Of a stretch of 64,000 nt of DNA, positions 8,979 through 18,066 are shown piece after piece (position 1 is the first letter of the stretch; every line of letters starts with the position of its first letter). Location: positions 4,092,001-4,156,000 of the forward strand of contig NZ_CP077084.1 in assembly GCF_014268275.3 (NCBI RefSeq), written 5' to 3'. The position numbers were made by a program, and so were the translations under genes. This stretch comes from Pseudomonas tritici (GTDB taxonomy: Bacteria; Pseudomonadota; Gammaproteobacteria; Pseudomonadales; Pseudomonadaceae). The notes beneath the pieces were generated by a model, which did not search any database, had not been told where the DNA came from, and saw nothing but the letters and a program-made list of their open reading frames with translations.

Positions 8979-9006
8979 CTAAGGTCCGATAAGTTCGGAA
9001 CCTTAG
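8979..9006. promoter_or_regulatory. Inverted repeat, putative LysR operator
   Basis: CTAAGGTCCGA (8979-8989) and TCGGAACCTTAG (8995-9006) are complementary apart from one extra base. The dyad lies 25 bp before the lysR start and 65 bp before the MFS start, a typical position for a divergent LysR site. Confidence 0.6.
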
Positions 9007-9071
9007 CCTGTTTTTCCGCCGACCACAGCCCCCTACTCTGCGTGCTCGACCTTTTGCATGGACAGAGCGCG

Positions 9072-10277
9072 ATGACCTCCCTCACCGATTCCCCCGTCAC
9101 AACCCGGCCTGAAACACTGCCGATGGCAGGCTTGCTGGCCCTGGCCAGTGCCGGCTTTATCACCATCCTCACCGAAGCCATGCCTGCCGGGCTCCTGCCG
9201 CAGATGGGCGAAGGCCTGGGCGTTTCGCCCGCGCTGGTTGGCCAATTGGTTACGCTTTACGCCCTGGGGTCACTGCTGGCGGCCATCCCGTTGACGCTGT
9301 TGACGCGAGGCTGGCGACGGCGGCCCTTGTTGCTGGTGGCCATTGGTGGCTTTGCGCTGGTCAACAGCGTGACCGCCCTTTCCAGCCACTATGGGCTGAC
9401 CTTGGTGGCGCGCTTCTTCGCCGGCGTATTCGCCGGGCTGCTCTGGGCGTTACTGGCGGGTTATGCCAGCAGAATGGTTGCGCCACATCTGCAGGGCCGG
9501 GCGATTGCGGTGGCAATGCTGGGCGCCCCGTTGGCGCTGTCATTGGGTGTACCCGCCGGCACCTTTCTGGGCGCCGCGGTTGGCTGGCGCCTGAGTTTTG
9601 CGATCATGACCGGGCTGACCCTGGTGCTACTGATCTGGGCGCGCTGGCAGCTTCCGGATTTTGCCGGCGAACGCGGCGGAAAACGTTTGGGGCTGCATCA
9701 AGTGCTGACATTGCCGGGCATTCGTCCGGTGCTGTGGGTGACCTTCACCTACGTGCTGGCCCATAACATTCTCTATACCTATATCGCCCCGCTGTTGGTA
9801 CCGGCGGGAATTGTTGCGGATATCGATCGGCTGCTGCTGGTGTTCGGCCTCGCCGCATTATTGAGCATCTGGCTGGCCGGCGTATTGATTGATCGGTGGT
9901 TGCGCGCACTGTTGCTGATCAGTTGCGCGCTGTTTGGCCTGATCGCCTTTGCGCTGGCGTTCTGGATTGACCTGCCAGCGGTCATCTACACCGCCGTCGC
10001 GCTATAGGGCCTGGCCTTCGGCGGACTGCCCGCGCTCCTGCAAACAGCGCTGGCCAAGTCGGCGGGCGAGTCGGCGGATGCCGCGCAGTCGATGCTGGTG
10101 ACCGTTTGGAACCTGGGCATCGCGAGCGGCGGTTTGGCAGGCGGCGTGTTGCTCCAGGGGTGGGGTGTCGGCGCATTTCCGTGGGCGGTTGTGCTGCTGA
10201 TGCTGCTGGCCCTGGCCGGCGCTCTACAGGCTGCGCCCCAACAACTGGCCCGGCCATCCCTCCAGGTCGAACGTTGA
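9072..10277 (+). pseudogene. MFS transporter interrupted by an in-frame TAG codon
   Basis: The reading frame from ATG 9072 encodes a drug:H+ antiporter-type MFS protein with about 12 hydrophobic helices (ASAGFITILTEAMPAGLLPQM, RFFAGVFAGLLWALLAGY). It hits TAG at 10005-10007 (codon 312). The same frame then continues for 89 codons with clear MFS sequence (GLAFGGLPALLQTALAK) to TGA at 10275, for 401 codons in total, the usual family length. Relatives have Trp before GLAFGG, so a single TGG to TAG change explains the break. The product would lack the last helices. A sequencing error or readthrough is possible. The last 54 bp overlap the GNAT gene on the other strand. Confidence 0.8.
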
Positions 10278-10748
10278 AATGCGCTCATAGCCACAGGACT
10301 CATAAAACCGCACCAGGTCGCCGGTCCCACCGCCGTAGCAGTCCACACGCAAACGCCTCACTCCCGCAGCACGGGCACGGTCGTCGGCGAAGGCCATGAG
10401 GCGCCGACCGATACCCCGTACACGCTGATCCCGCGCAGCGATCAGCAGCCGCACATAGACCTCCGGCTCTGTCGCTGCGGGCACATAAGCCATGGGCTCG
10501 CCCAACACGAGTGCGGCCAGGACCCGGCCGCCGCGTTCCTCTACCACCCACGCACCCGGCATCGCGCAGGCATCGGTTACTTGCGCAACCCGCCGCGGCG
10601 AGGCCGACCAAGGCTCGGTTCCCCATTGACCGTTATTGCCGATGGACACGAACCAGGCAATCACTTCGTCGAACACCTGCAAAACCGCCGGGGCATCCGC
10701 CACACTGGCCCGGCGGATCACCACCCCCTCACTTCCTTGATCGAACAC
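10224..10748 (-). CDS. GNAT-family N-acetyltransferase
   Basis: A 174-residue GNAT domain protein. The acetyl-CoA binding part is RDQRVRGIGRRLMAFADDRARA (about residues 106-127, the R/QxxGxG/A motif), followed by a C-terminal RFYESCGYERIS. It transfers an acetyl group from acetyl-CoA to an unknown amine. The start is GTG at 10748, supported by AAGGAG 8 bases upstream. The 3' end overlaps the MFS frame on the opposite strand by 54 bp, so the MFS C-terminus and the GNAT C-terminus share DNA. Confidence 0.82.
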   Translation of the reverse strand: MFDQGSEGVVIRRASVADAPAVLQVFDEVIAWFVSIGNNGQWGTEPWSASPRRVAQVTDACAMPGAWVVEERGGRVLAALVLGEPMAYVPAATEPEVYVRLLIAARDQRVRGIGRRLMAFADDRARAAGVRRLRVDCYGGGTGDLVRFYESCGYERISTFDLEGWPGQLLGRSL

Positions 10749-10794
10749 GCTGAAAACTCCTTGGTCCGCGACAGTGAATGCCCAGTCTAGCGCA

Positions 10795-10828
10795 CATAAA
10801 AAAACCCCCGGACTTTTCAGGCCGGGGG
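10795..10828 (-). terminator. Rho-independent terminator of ppiD
   Basis: CCGGGGG/CCCCCGG (10822-10828 with 10805-10811) forms a 7-bp GC stem. In the minus direction it is followed by a run of Ts (A tract 10797-10804 on the plus strand), 20 bp past the ppiD stop. Confidence 0.85.
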
Positions 10829-10847
10829 CTTCTTGTTCAAACCGACA

Positions 10848-12722
10848 TCAGTACTTCTTGATGTCAGCCTTGGTTTCCAACTGCTTGCGGTACGCCGCGA
10901 AGTCCTGCTGCCCGACACGGGAAGCGAGGAAGCGGCGGTATTGCGCCTTTTCTTCATCCGTTGGTGCAGCGGCTTCGTTGACGCCGTTCAAGCGCACGAT
11001 CACCAGGCTGCCGTCAGCCAGGGTCACGGTGGTGAAGGTCGGCTTGTCCTTGGCCGCAGGCTTGGGCATGCGGAACAGGGCTTGCAACACCGCAGGGTCG
11101 ATCGCTTCCTGGCTACGGGTAGCCGCTTCAGTGACCTTCCAGGCCTGGCCGTCGACCGGCTGGTTCAGCGGTGTCTTGCCATCACGCAGGCTGGCGATCA
11201 ACTCGTCAGCGTGGGTCTTGGCAGCCGCGCTGGCGCGTTCCTTGGCCATCTGCGTACGAATCGCGGCATTGACGCTTTCCAGCGGCAGTTGCGCAGGCTT
11301 CAGATGCTCCTTGGCACGCAGCACGATGATGGTTTCCGGGTCCAGCTCGATGGCGGTGCTGTTGGCACCCTCATCCAGTACTTCCGGGCTGAACGCAGCA
11401 GTGACCACGGCACGGTTGGCCGCAACACCTTCGCCACCTTCACGGCCAAACGGCGCGGAGGTATGCACGGTCAGCTTCAGGTCGGACGCCGGCTGGGCCA
11501 GGTCGGACGCTTCAAATGCCGCATCTTCCAATTGCTTGGTCGCTTCGACAAAACGCTGCTCGACTTGCTGGGCCTTGAGCTCTTTGGTCAACTTGTCTTT
11601 CAGGCTGGCAAACGTCGGCACTTGCGGTGCCTCAACGCCCAACAGCTTGATCAAGTGCCAACCGAAGGTACTGCGCACTGGCGCCGAGACCTGGTCCTTG
11701 TTCAACGCGTACAACGCGGTTTCGAAGTCCGGGTCGTAAACGCCTGGGCCGGCAAAGCCCAGATCGCCGCCACTGTTGGCCGAACCTGGATCCTGGGAGA
11801 ACTCCTTGGCCAGGGCTTCGAACTTCTCACCCTTGGCCAGGCGGGCCTGGATCTCTTCGATCTTGGCCTTGGCTTGTGCGTCGGTGACCTTGTCGTTGAC
11901 TTCAATCAGGATGTGCGCTGCACGACGCTGTTCAGCGAGGTTGGCGGTTTCTTTCTGATAGGCAGCCTGCAGCTCATCGTCCTTGACGCTGACCTGGTCG
12001 AAGAAGGACGACTTCTTCAATTCCAGGTAGTCGATAACCACTTGATCAGGGGTCATGAACTCTTTGGCGTGCTGGTCGTAGTAAGCCTTGACCTCGTCGT
12101 CGGTGAGTTTCACCGCGGCAGGGTTGGCCTTGATGTTGACGGTGGCGAAATCGCGGGTCTGTTTTTCCAGACGGGCGAATGCCAGCACTTCGGCGTCGGT
12201 GACGAAACCACTGCCGGCGATACCTGCGCGAACCTGACCGATGAGCATTTCCTGGGTCAGCATCTGACGGAATTGCATACGGCTGTAGCCCAGTTGACGA
12301 ATCACCTGGTCAAAGCGTTCGGCGCTGAACTTGCCGTCCACCTGGAACTCCGGCGTCTGCAGGATCACCTGGTCCAGCGCAGCTTCAGAGAAGCCAAACT
12401 TGGAATCGGCCGCACCTTGCAGCAGCAGCTTGCGATCGATCAGACCCTTGAGGGCCGCCTCGCGCAGCAGTTTTTCGTCCAGCAGCGAAGCATCGAAATC
12501 CTTGCCCAGCTGTTGCATCAGCTGGCGACGTTGCATGTCGACGGCTTGGCTCAGCTCGGTCTGGGTGATCTCTTCACCGTTGACCTTGGCCACGTCCTGT
12601 TTACTGTTACCCGAAGCCTGGAAAATGGCTTCGATACCGGTGAACGCCATCAATGCGACGATGATCCCGATAATGGTCTTGGCAATCCAGCCTTGTGAAT
12701 TGTCCCTGATATTTTGCAGCAT
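10848..12722 (-). CDS. ppiD: Periplasmic folding factor PpiD (peptidyl-prolyl isomerase D)
   Basis: The 624-residue protein has a short cytoplasmic N-terminus (MLQNIRDNSQGWIAK), one membrane helix (about 16-34), a SurA-like chaperone region and a parvulin domain at about 265-365 (QRRAAHILIEV ... AKEFSQDPGSANSGGDLGF). A second degenerate rotamase-like part follows. PpiD is anchored in the inner membrane near the Sec translocon and assists proteins leaving it. The length matches E. coli PpiD (623). It follows hupB and the tRNA-like element on the same strand, as in the usual clpX-lon-hupB-ppiD order, but terminators lie on both sides and suggest a separate transcript. A GGGG stretch 6 bases before the ATG may act as ribosome binding site. 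Confidence 0.93.
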   Translation of the reverse strand: MLQNIRDNSQGWIAKTIIGIIVALMAFTGIEAIFQASGNSKQDVAKVNGEEITQTELSQAVDMQRRQLMQQLGKDFDASLLDEKLLREAALKGLIDRKLLLQGAADSKFGFSEAALDQVILQTPEFQVDGKFSAERFDQVIRQLGYSRMQFRQMLTQEMLIGQVRAGIAGSGFVTDAEVLAFARLEKQTRDFATVNIKANPAAVKLTDDEVKAYYDQHAKEFMTPDQVVIDYLELKKSSFFDQVSVKDDELQAAYQKETANLAEQRRAAHILIEVNDKVTDAQAKAKIEEIQARLAKGEKFEALAKEFSQDPGSANSGGDLGFAGPGVYDPDFETALYALNKDQVSAPVRSTFGWHLIKLLGVEAPQVPTFASLKDKLTKELKAQQVEQRFVEATKQLEDAAFEASDLAQPASDLKLTVHTSAPFGREGGEGVAANRAVVTAAFSPEVLDEGANSTAIELDPETIIVLRAKEHLKPAQLPLESVNAAIRTQMAKERASAAAKTHADELIASLRDGKTPLNQPVDGQAWKVTEAATRSQEAIDPAVLQALFRMPKPAAKDKPTFTTVTLADGSLVIVRLNGVNEAAAPTDEEKAQYRRFLASRVGQQDFAAYRKQLETKADIKKY

Positions 12723-12782
12723 GCGTCCCCCAGAAACGGTTGAACTTCAAAAATAGGCAACCGTGGAGCGTGGGTAGAGTCC

Positions 12783-12816
12783 GGATAGAAGAAAGGCGCA
12801 TCCGAGGATGCGCCTT
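12783..12816 (-). terminator. Terminator after the tRNA-like element
   Basis: AAGGCGCATCC (12793-12803) and GGATGCGCCTT (12806-12816) are complementary; read on the minus strand the hairpin is followed by the T-rich TTTCTTCTAT. It lies 9 bp beyond the 3' CCA of the tRNA-like element. Confidence 0.75.
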
Positions 12817-12824
12817 CTCGTAAC

Positions 12825-12900
12825 TGGCGGAGCGGACGGGGGTTTGAACCCACACCCCCGGCGTAGCGACCCAATGGATACGTAGGTCAGCTGCCGCTCC
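12825..12900 (-). ncRNA. tRNA-like structured element downstream of hupB
   Basis: Read on the minus strand, this 76-nt segment starts GGAGCGG, ends CCGCTCC followed by GCCA, and contains GGGTTCAAACCC, a T-loop-like sequence. The ends form a perfect 7-bp acceptor-like stem (9 bp if one flanking base and the discriminator also pair), and 76 nt with CCA is exactly tRNA size. The interior does not fold as a normal tRNA: U8 is missing, the T-stem is short and shifted, and I cannot place an anticodon arm. Alternative internal hairpins are GACCTA/TGGGTC and CGGGGGT/ACCCCCG. A terminator follows immediately. It could be a degenerate tRNA, a tRNA mimic or an unrelated structured RNA in the hupB 3' UTR. 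Confidence 0.5.
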
Positions 12901-12952
12901 GCTGCCAGGCCAGACCTGCGTCCGACCCGGGTAGGTAAGGCTTGAGCGAAGC

Positions 12953-13225
12953 TTAGTTAACGGCTTCTTTCAGGGCTTTACCGGCTTTGAAACCTGGTTT
13001 CTTGGCAGCAGCGATTTGCAGTGCTTTGCCAGTCTGTGGGTTACGGCCAGTGCGAGCTGGGCGGTCAGTCACAGAGAAAGTACCGAAGCCTACCAGGACC
13101 ACGGAGTCGCCGGCCTTCAGAGCGCCAGTGACGGATTCGATTACTGCATCCAGCGCACGGCCAGCAGCAGCTTTCGGGATATCAGCGGATGCAGCGATAG
13201 CATCAATCAGTTCCGACTTGTTCAC
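12953..13225 (-). CDS. hupB: DNA-binding protein HU-beta
   Basis: A 90-residue HU protein starting (GTG)[18 protein letters not shown], with the beta-arm signature [21 protein letters not shown] at about residues 46-66. HU dimers bend and constrain DNA without strong sequence preference. The GTG at 13225 has GGGGA 7 bases upstream and gives the standard HU length; a longer frame extends to 13309 but has no homology. A very strong sigma-70 promoter lies 97 bp upstream. It sits between lon and ppiD as in other gamma-proteobacteria. Confidence 0.95.
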   Translation of the reverse strand: MNKSELIDAIAASADIPKAAAGRALDAVIESVTGALKAGDSVVLVGFGTFSVTDRPARTGRNPQTGKALQIAAAKKPGFKAGKALKEAVN

Positions 13226-13321
13226 TCTAAGTCCCCTTATATTTCTATTGAGTATGATTCTAAGTTTTTTGGTAAAAACAAAAGCCAGTGCTGAATGGCC
13301 TACAGACACTTAAGAGCCGCT

Positions 13322-13350
13322 TTATAACAAGGGCTCTAAAAAGCTGTCAA
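13322..13350 (-). promoter_or_regulatory. Sigma-70 promoter of hupB
   Basis: On the minus strand TTGACA (13345-13350) and TTATAA (13322-13327) are separated by exactly 17 bases. The -35 is a perfect match and the -10 a good one, 97 bp before the hupB start codon. Confidence 0.8.
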
Positions 13351-13373
13351 GGAAGCCACCCGGCTTAATCGCA

Positions 13374-15770
13374 TTAATGCGTGCTAATTCTTTCCTTGGA
13401 ATCTGACTCGCGTTTTTCATCCTTCGCGACAATCTCCGGAGCCACATCCGGCAAGGGCTCCGGCGCGTATTGCAGCGCAATTTGCAGGACCTCGTCAATC
13501 CATTTAACCGGTTTAATCTGAAGATCCTGCTTGATATTGTCAGGAATTTCTTTCAAGTCGCGAACATTCTCTTCAGGAATGATCACGGTCTTGATGCCAC
13601 CCCGGTGTGCGGCGAGCAATTTCTCCTTCAGACCACCGATAGCCAGTACTTGACCACGCAGGGTAATTTCCCCGGTCATAGCGACATCGGCACGCACCGG
13701 AATGCCAGTCAATGCCGACACCAGGGCCGTGCACATCCCTACGCCTGCGCTAGGGCCGTCCTTCGGGGTCGCCCCTTCCGGCATGTGGATGTGCGTGTCG
13801 TGCTTCTCATGGAAGTCCAGGGGGATCCCCAGGCTCTTGGCGCGGCTGCGCACCACGGTCTGCGCAGCAGTGATGGACTCGACCATCACGTCACCCAGGG
13901 AACCGGTCTTGATCAGTTGGCCTTTGCCCGGGATCACCGCAGCTTCGATGGTCAGCAACTCGCCGCCCACTTGGGTCCACGCCAGGCCAGTGACCTGCCC
14001 TACCTGATCCTGTTGCTCGGCCAGGCCGTAACTGAATTTACGCACGCCCAGGAAATGCTCCAGGGAGTCGGCGGTGACCTTCACCGAGAAGCGTTTTTCC
14101 AGCGCATGTTCCTTGACCGCTTTGCGGCAGATTTTCGCGATCTGGCGCTCCAGGCCCCGTACACCGGCCTCGCGGGTGTAATAACGCACGATGTCGCGGA
14201 TCGTTTCGAGCTCGAACTCGATCTCGCCCTTCTTCAGGCCGTTGGCCGAAATCTGCTTGGGCGCGAGGTATTTGACCGCGATGTTGATCTTCTCGTCTTC
14301 GGTGTAGCCCGGCAGACGAATCACTTCCATCCGGTCCAGCAACGCTGGCGGGATGTTCATGGAGTTGGAGGTGCACAGGAACATTACGTCGGACAGGTCG
14401 TAATCGACTTCCAGGTAATGGTCGTTGAAATTGTGGTTCTGTTCCGGGTCGAGCACTTCGAGCAGGGCCGATGCCGGATCGCCACGCATGTCGCTGCCCA
14501 TTTTGTCGATTTCATCGAGCAGGAACAGCGGGTTGCGCACACCCACTTTCGTCATCTTTTGAATCAATCTTCCTGGCATCGAACCGATGTAAGTCCGGCG
14601 ATGACCACGAATTTCCGCTTCATCGCGCACACCGCCGAGGGCCATGCGCACGAATTTACGGTTGGTGGCATTGGCAATCGACTCAGCCAGCGAGGTTTTA
14701 CCCACGCCAGGCGGCCCCACCAGGCACAACACCGGCCCACGAATTTTCTTCACGCGCTTTTGCACGGCGAGGTATTCGAGGATGCGTTCTTTGACTTCTT
14801 CGAGGCCGTAGTGATCGGCGTCGAGGATATCCTCAGCGCGAGCCAGGTCCAGGCGCACTTTGGTCTGGGCCTTCCACGGCACCTGCACCAGCCAGTCGAT
14901 GTAGGAGCGCACCACGGTGGCTTCAGCCGACATCGGCGACATTTGCTTGAGCTTGTTCAGCTCGGCGTTGGCCTTGGTCAGGGCGTCTTTCGGCAGGCCG
15001 GCGGCATCGATGCGCTTTTTCAGCTCTTCGATTTCGTTGTGGCCTTCCTCGCTGTCGCCGAGTTCTTTCTGGATGGCCTTCATCTGCTCATTCAGGTAGT
15101 ACTCGCGCTGGCTGCGCTCCATTTGTTTCTTCACACGGCCACGGATGCGTTTCTCAACCTGCAACAGGTCGATTTCGCCATCCAGCAGCGCTAGCACATG
15201 CTCAACACGGGCCGACAGGTCGATGATTTCGAGGATGTCTTGCTTCTGCTCGATTTTCAGCGCCATGTGCGCGGCCATGGTGTCGACCAGGCGGCTTGGC
15301 TCATCAATGCTGTTGAGGGAAGACAGGACTTCAGCCGGGACTTTCTTGCCCAACTGCACATACTGCTCGAATTGCGAGAGCAGGCTGCGTACAAAAACTT
15401 CCGACTCACGCTCAGGGGCTTCGACTTCGTCGATCAGCGCGACTTCGGCGCGCAGGTGGCCGTCCACCTCCATGAAGCGTTCGACCGCACCCCGTTGCTC
15501 ACCTTCCACCAGCACCTTGACAGTGCCATCAGGCAGCTTGAGCAATTGCAGCACGGTAGCAATGGTGCCCACGCGATACAGGGCATCTTCGCCTGGATCA
15601 TCATCAGCAGGATTTCTCTGGGCCAACAGCAGGATCTGCTTGTCGCCCGTCATCGCGGCCTCGAGGGCTTCGATAGACTTCTCGCGCCCCACGAACAGCG
15701 GGATAACCATGTGCGGATAGACGACGACATCACGCAACGGCAGGAGAGGCAATTCAATGGTTGTCTTCAT
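13374..15770 (-). CDS. lon: ATP-dependent protease Lon
   Basis: The 798-residue protein has all three Lon parts: N-terminal substrate-binding domain (about 5-200), AAA+ module with Walker A GPPGVGKTS at 352-360 and Walker B LFLLDE ending at Glu420, and the C-terminal protease domain with catalytic Ser674 (DGPSAG) and Lys717 (GGLKEK). Lon is a cytoplasmic hexamer that degrades misfolded and regulatory proteins. GAGG lies 7 bases before the chosen ATG (MKTTIELPLLPLRD); the frame is open further upstream without homology. A heat-shock type promoter is visible upstream. Gene order clpX-lon-hupB is standard. Confidence 0.96.
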   Translation of the reverse strand: MKTTIELPLLPLRDVVVYPHMVIPLFVGREKSIEALEAAMTGDKQILLLAQRNPADDDPGEDALYRVGTIATVLQLLKLPDGTVKVLVEGEQRGAVERFMEVDGHLRAEVALIDEVEAPERESEVFVRSLLSQFEQYVQLGKKVPAEVLSSLNSIDEPSRLVDTMAAHMALKIEQKQDILEIIDLSARVEHVLALLDGEIDLLQVEKRIRGRVKKQMERSQREYYLNEQMKAIQKELGDSEEGHNEIEELKKRIDAAGLPKDALTKANAELNKLKQMSPMSAEATVVRSYIDWLVQVPWKAQTKVRLDLARAEDILDADHYGLEEVKERILEYLAVQKRVKKIRGPVLCLVGPPGVGKTSLAESIANATNRKFVRMALGGVRDEAEIRGHRRTYIGSMPGRLIQKMTKVGVRNPLFLLDEIDKMGSDMRGDPASALLEVLDPEQNHNFNDHYLEVDYDLSDVMFLCTSNSMNIPPALLDRMEVIRLPGYTEDEKINIAVKYLAPKQISANGLKKGEIEFELETIRDIVRYYTREAGVRGLERQIAKICRKAVKEHALEKRFSVKVTADSLEHFLGVRKFSYGLAEQQDQVGQVTGLAWTQVGGELLTIEAAVIPGKGQLIKTGSLGDVMVESITAAQTVVRSRAKSLGIPLDFHEKHDTHIHMPEGATPKDGPSAGVGMCTALVSALTGIPVRADVAMTGEITLRGQVLAIGGLKEKLLAAHRGGIKTVIIPEENVRDLKEIPDNIKQDLQIKPVKWIDEVLQIALQYAPEPLPDVAPEIVAKDEKRESDSKERISTH

Positions 15771-15813
15771 GATTTCGCCTCTATGACAGTTGAAAAATAA
15801 ACTTGAAACCAAG

Positions 15814-15840
15814 ATGGGGGCTGCATGCAAAAAAAACAAG
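15814..15840 (-). promoter_or_regulatory. Heat-shock (RpoH-type) promoter of lon
   Basis: On the minus strand CTTGTTT (15834-15840) and CCCCCAT (15814-15820) are separated by 13 bases. This resembles the sigma-32 pattern CTTGAAA-N13-15-CCCCAT, with an imperfect -35. It lies 44 bp before the lon start; lon is heat-shock controlled in other proteobacteria. Confidence 0.6.
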
Positions 15841-15897
15841 CTTATTGCCAGCAGTTAAACGCAGTAAACGCTTTGGAGTAAAAACGCTGTAAAAACA

Positions 15898-15919
15898 AAG
15901 GGGCCCCTGGAGGCCCCTT
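15898..15919 (-). terminator. Terminator of clpX
   Basis: AAGGGGCC (15898-15905) pairs with GGCCCCTT (15912-15919); on the minus strand it is followed by TGTTTTTAC. It lies 25 bp after the clpX stop. Confidence 0.8.
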
Positions 15920-15943
15920 GTTTATACCGAAACTGCGAAACGC

Positions 15944-17227
15944 TTACGCGTCGGGCGCAGCCTTGGCAGCCGGCTCACTGTTTTCGTAGATATACAGTGG
16001 CTTGGACTTGCCTTCTATAACGCTTTCGTCGATCACCACTTTACTCACCTCGGACTGCGAGGGGATTTCGTACATGGTGTCGAGCAACACGCCTTCCAGA
16101 ATCGAACGCAGGCCACGTGCACCGGTCTTGCGCTCCAGTGCCCGCTTGGCCACTGATTTGAGTGCGTCGGTACGGAACTCGAGGTCTACACCTTCCATCT
16201 CGAACAGCTTGGCGTATTGCTTGGTCAGGGCGTTTTTCGGCTCGGTGAGGATCTGAATCAGAGCAGCCTCATCCAATTCGTCCAACGTGGCCAGGACGGG
16301 CAGACGGCCAACGAATTCCGGGATCAGACCGAACTTGACCAGATCGTCAGGCTCGACTTCACGCAGGGACTCGCCCACCTTCTTGCCTTCTTCCTTGCTG
16401 CGCACTTCTGCACCGAAACCAATGCCGCCCCGGGTGGAACGTTGCTGGATAACTTTTTCCAGCCCGGAGAACGCACCGCCACAGATGAACAGGATGTTGC
16501 GCGTATCAACCTGAAGGAATTCCTGCTGCGGGTGCTTGCGGCCGCCTTGTGGCGGTACGGAAGCAACCGTGCCTTCGATCAGTTTCAACAGGGCTTGCTG
16601 CACGCCTTCACCGGAAACATCCCGAGTGATCGACGGGTTGTCAGACTTGCGCGAAATCTTATCGATTTCGTCGATGTAGACAATACCCATCTGGGCTTTC
16701 TCTACGTCGTAGTCGCACTTCTGCAGCAGCTTCTGAATGATGTTCTCGACGTCTTCACCCACGTATCCAGCCTCGGTGAGGGTGGTGGCGTCGGCGATAG
16801 TGAACGGAACGTTGAGCAGACGAGCGAGGGTTTCTGCAAGCAGGGTTTTACCCGAGCCTGTAGGACCGATCAGCAAGATGTTGCTCTTGCCGAGTTCGAC
16901 TTCGTCGCCTTTCTTGTCACGCTGGTTCAAGCGCTTGTAGTGGTTGTATACCGCTACGGCCAAAACCTTCTTTGCACGCTCTTGACCAATCACGTATTGA
17001 TCAAGGATGCCGCTGATTTCTTTAGGCGAAGGCAATTTATGCGCGCTGCTTTCGGCCTGGGCTTCCTGCACCTCCTCACGGATGATGTCATTGCACAGGT
17101 CGACGCACTCGTCGCAGATAAAGACCGAGGGGCCGGCAATCAATTTGCGTACTTCATGCTGGCTTTTGCCACAGAAGGAGCAATAGAGCAGCTTGCCGTT
17201 GTCCTCGCCGTTGCGGGTGTCAGTCAT
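15944..17227 (-). CDS. clpX: ATP-dependent Clp protease ATP-binding subunit ClpX
   Basis: A 427-residue AAA+ unfoldase. The N-terminal zinc-binding domain has Cys16, Cys19, Cys38 and Cys41. Walker A GPTGSGKT is at 121-128, Walker B is in [10 protein letters not shown], and the pore and ClpP-docking segments follow. ClpX hexamers unfold tagged substrates and feed them to ClpP, encoded 112 bp upstream on the same strand. The start was set at [20 protein letters not shown], the conserved N-terminus; 11 upstream codons have no homology. The ClpP-ClpX gap has two hairpins (17275-17294 and 17300-17317) but no strong T tract, so some readthrough from clpP is likely. Confidence 0.96.
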   Translation of the reverse strand: MTDTRNGEDNGKLLYCSFCGKSQHEVRKLIAGPSVFICDECVDLCNDIIREEVQEAQAESSAHKLPSPKEISGILDQYVIGQERAKKVLAVAVYNHYKRLNQRDKKGDEVELGKSNILLIGPTGSGKTLLAETLARLLNVPFTIADATTLTEAGYVGEDVENIIQKLLQKCDYDVEKAQMGIVYIDEIDKISRKSDNPSITRDVSGEGVQQALLKLIEGTVASVPPQGGRKHPQQEFLQVDTRNILFICGGAFSGLEKVIQQRSTRGGIGFGAEVRSKEEGKKVGESLREVEPDDLVKFGLIPEFVGRLPVLATLDELDEAALIQILTEPKNALTKQYAKLFEMEGVDLEFRTDALKSVAKRALERKTGARGLRSILEGVLLDTMYEIPSQSEVSKVVIDESVIEGKSKPLYIYENSEPAAKAAPDA

Positions 17228-17339
17228 TCGTTCGATCCAAATCCGATAGGCTTGCAACACAAGATGAAGGCTTATGCGGGCTTTTTCAAGCCCGCCAGTG
17301 GTCGGACATGCCGACCGGCCCTATTTTGAGCGGCTTATA

Positions 17340-17975
17340 TTAAGCGGGGCGCTTGTCGATCACGGCGTCGATCAGCCCGTAGTCACGCGCGGCCTCGGCA
17401 CTCATGAAGTTGTCGCGGTTGGTATCGCGCTCGATTTCTTCCAGGGTGTGCCCGCTGTGCTTGGCCATCAACGTATTGAGACGCTCGCGAATGAACAGGA
17501 TTTCCTTGGCGTGGATTTCGATGTCCGACGCCTGGCCCTGGAAACCGCCCAGTGGCTGGTGAATCATCACGCGCGAGTTAGGCAGGCAATAACGCTTGCC
17601 TTCGGCACCCGCAGTCAGCAGGAACGCGCCCATGCTGCAAGCCTGGCCAATGCAAGTGGTGGATACGTTCGGCTTGATGAATTGCATGGTGTCGTAGATC
17701 GACATGCCCGCAGTCACCGAACCGCCCGGTGAGTTGATGTAGAGATGGATGTCCTTGTCCGGGTTTTCCGCTTCAAGGAACAGCAGCTGCGCACAGATCA
17801 GGTTGGCCATGTAGTCCTCTACCGGGCCCACCAGAAAAATCACTCGCTCCTTGAGCAGACGCGAGTAGATGTCGTAGGCGCGTTCGCCACGAGCGGACTG
17901 CTCGACAACCATCGGGACCAGGCCGCCAGCGGCCTGGATATCAGAGTTCTGCTGAATATAGGAATTACGGAACAT
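17340..17975 (-). CDS. clpP: ATP-dependent Clp protease proteolytic subunit ClpP
   Basis: The 211-residue serine protease has the triad Ser114 (QACSMGAF), His139 (VMIHQPLGG) and Asp188 (DTNRDNF). The N-terminus ([17 protein letters not shown]) includes a short propeptide normally removed by self-cleavage. It forms a tetradecameric barrel that works with ClpX (next gene) and ClpA. A TGGGAG sits 12 bases before the ATG. The tig-clpP-clpX order is conserved in proteobacteria. Confidence 0.96.
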   Translation of the reverse strand: MFRNSYIQQNSDIQAAGGLVPMVVEQSARGERAYDIYSRLLKERVIFLVGPVEDYMANLICAQLLFLEAENPDKDIHLYINSPGGSVTAGMSIYDTMQFIKPNVSTTCIGQACSMGAFLLTAGAEGKRYCLPNSRVMIHQPLGGFQGQASDIEIHAKEILFIRERLNTLMAKHSGHTLEEIERDTNRDNFMSAEAARDYGLIDAVIDKRPA

Positions 17976-18014
17976 GCTCTGCAGTTACTCCCAAATAGTC
18001 ATGTCTTGAAAACG

Positions 18015-18041
18015 CATAAGCCAGCGCGAGGCTGGCTTATG
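18015..18041 (-). terminator. Hairpin between tig and clpP
   Basis: CATAAGCCAGC (18015-18025) and GCTGGCTTATG (18031-18041) form a perfect 11-bp stem with a 5-base loop. On the minus strand GCGTTTTC follows, so it is a weak terminator or attenuator 25 bp past the tig stop. Confidence 0.65.
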
Positions 18042-18066
18042 GTTGAATTTCCAACGAGTTGGACAA

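Noticed and set aside
10833..12698. 621-codon plus-strand ORF antisense to ppiD
   Set aside because: It mirrors ppiD codon by codon; ppiD has clear domains and a terminator.
12825..12900. tmRNA or selenocysteine tRNA as explanation of the tRNA-like element
   Set aside because: No tag-peptide region, length is 76 nt, no UCA anticodon, no fit to either fold.
13470..15194. 574-codon ORF antisense to lon
   Set aside because: Shadow of lon in a GC-rich genome; His/Gln-rich translation.
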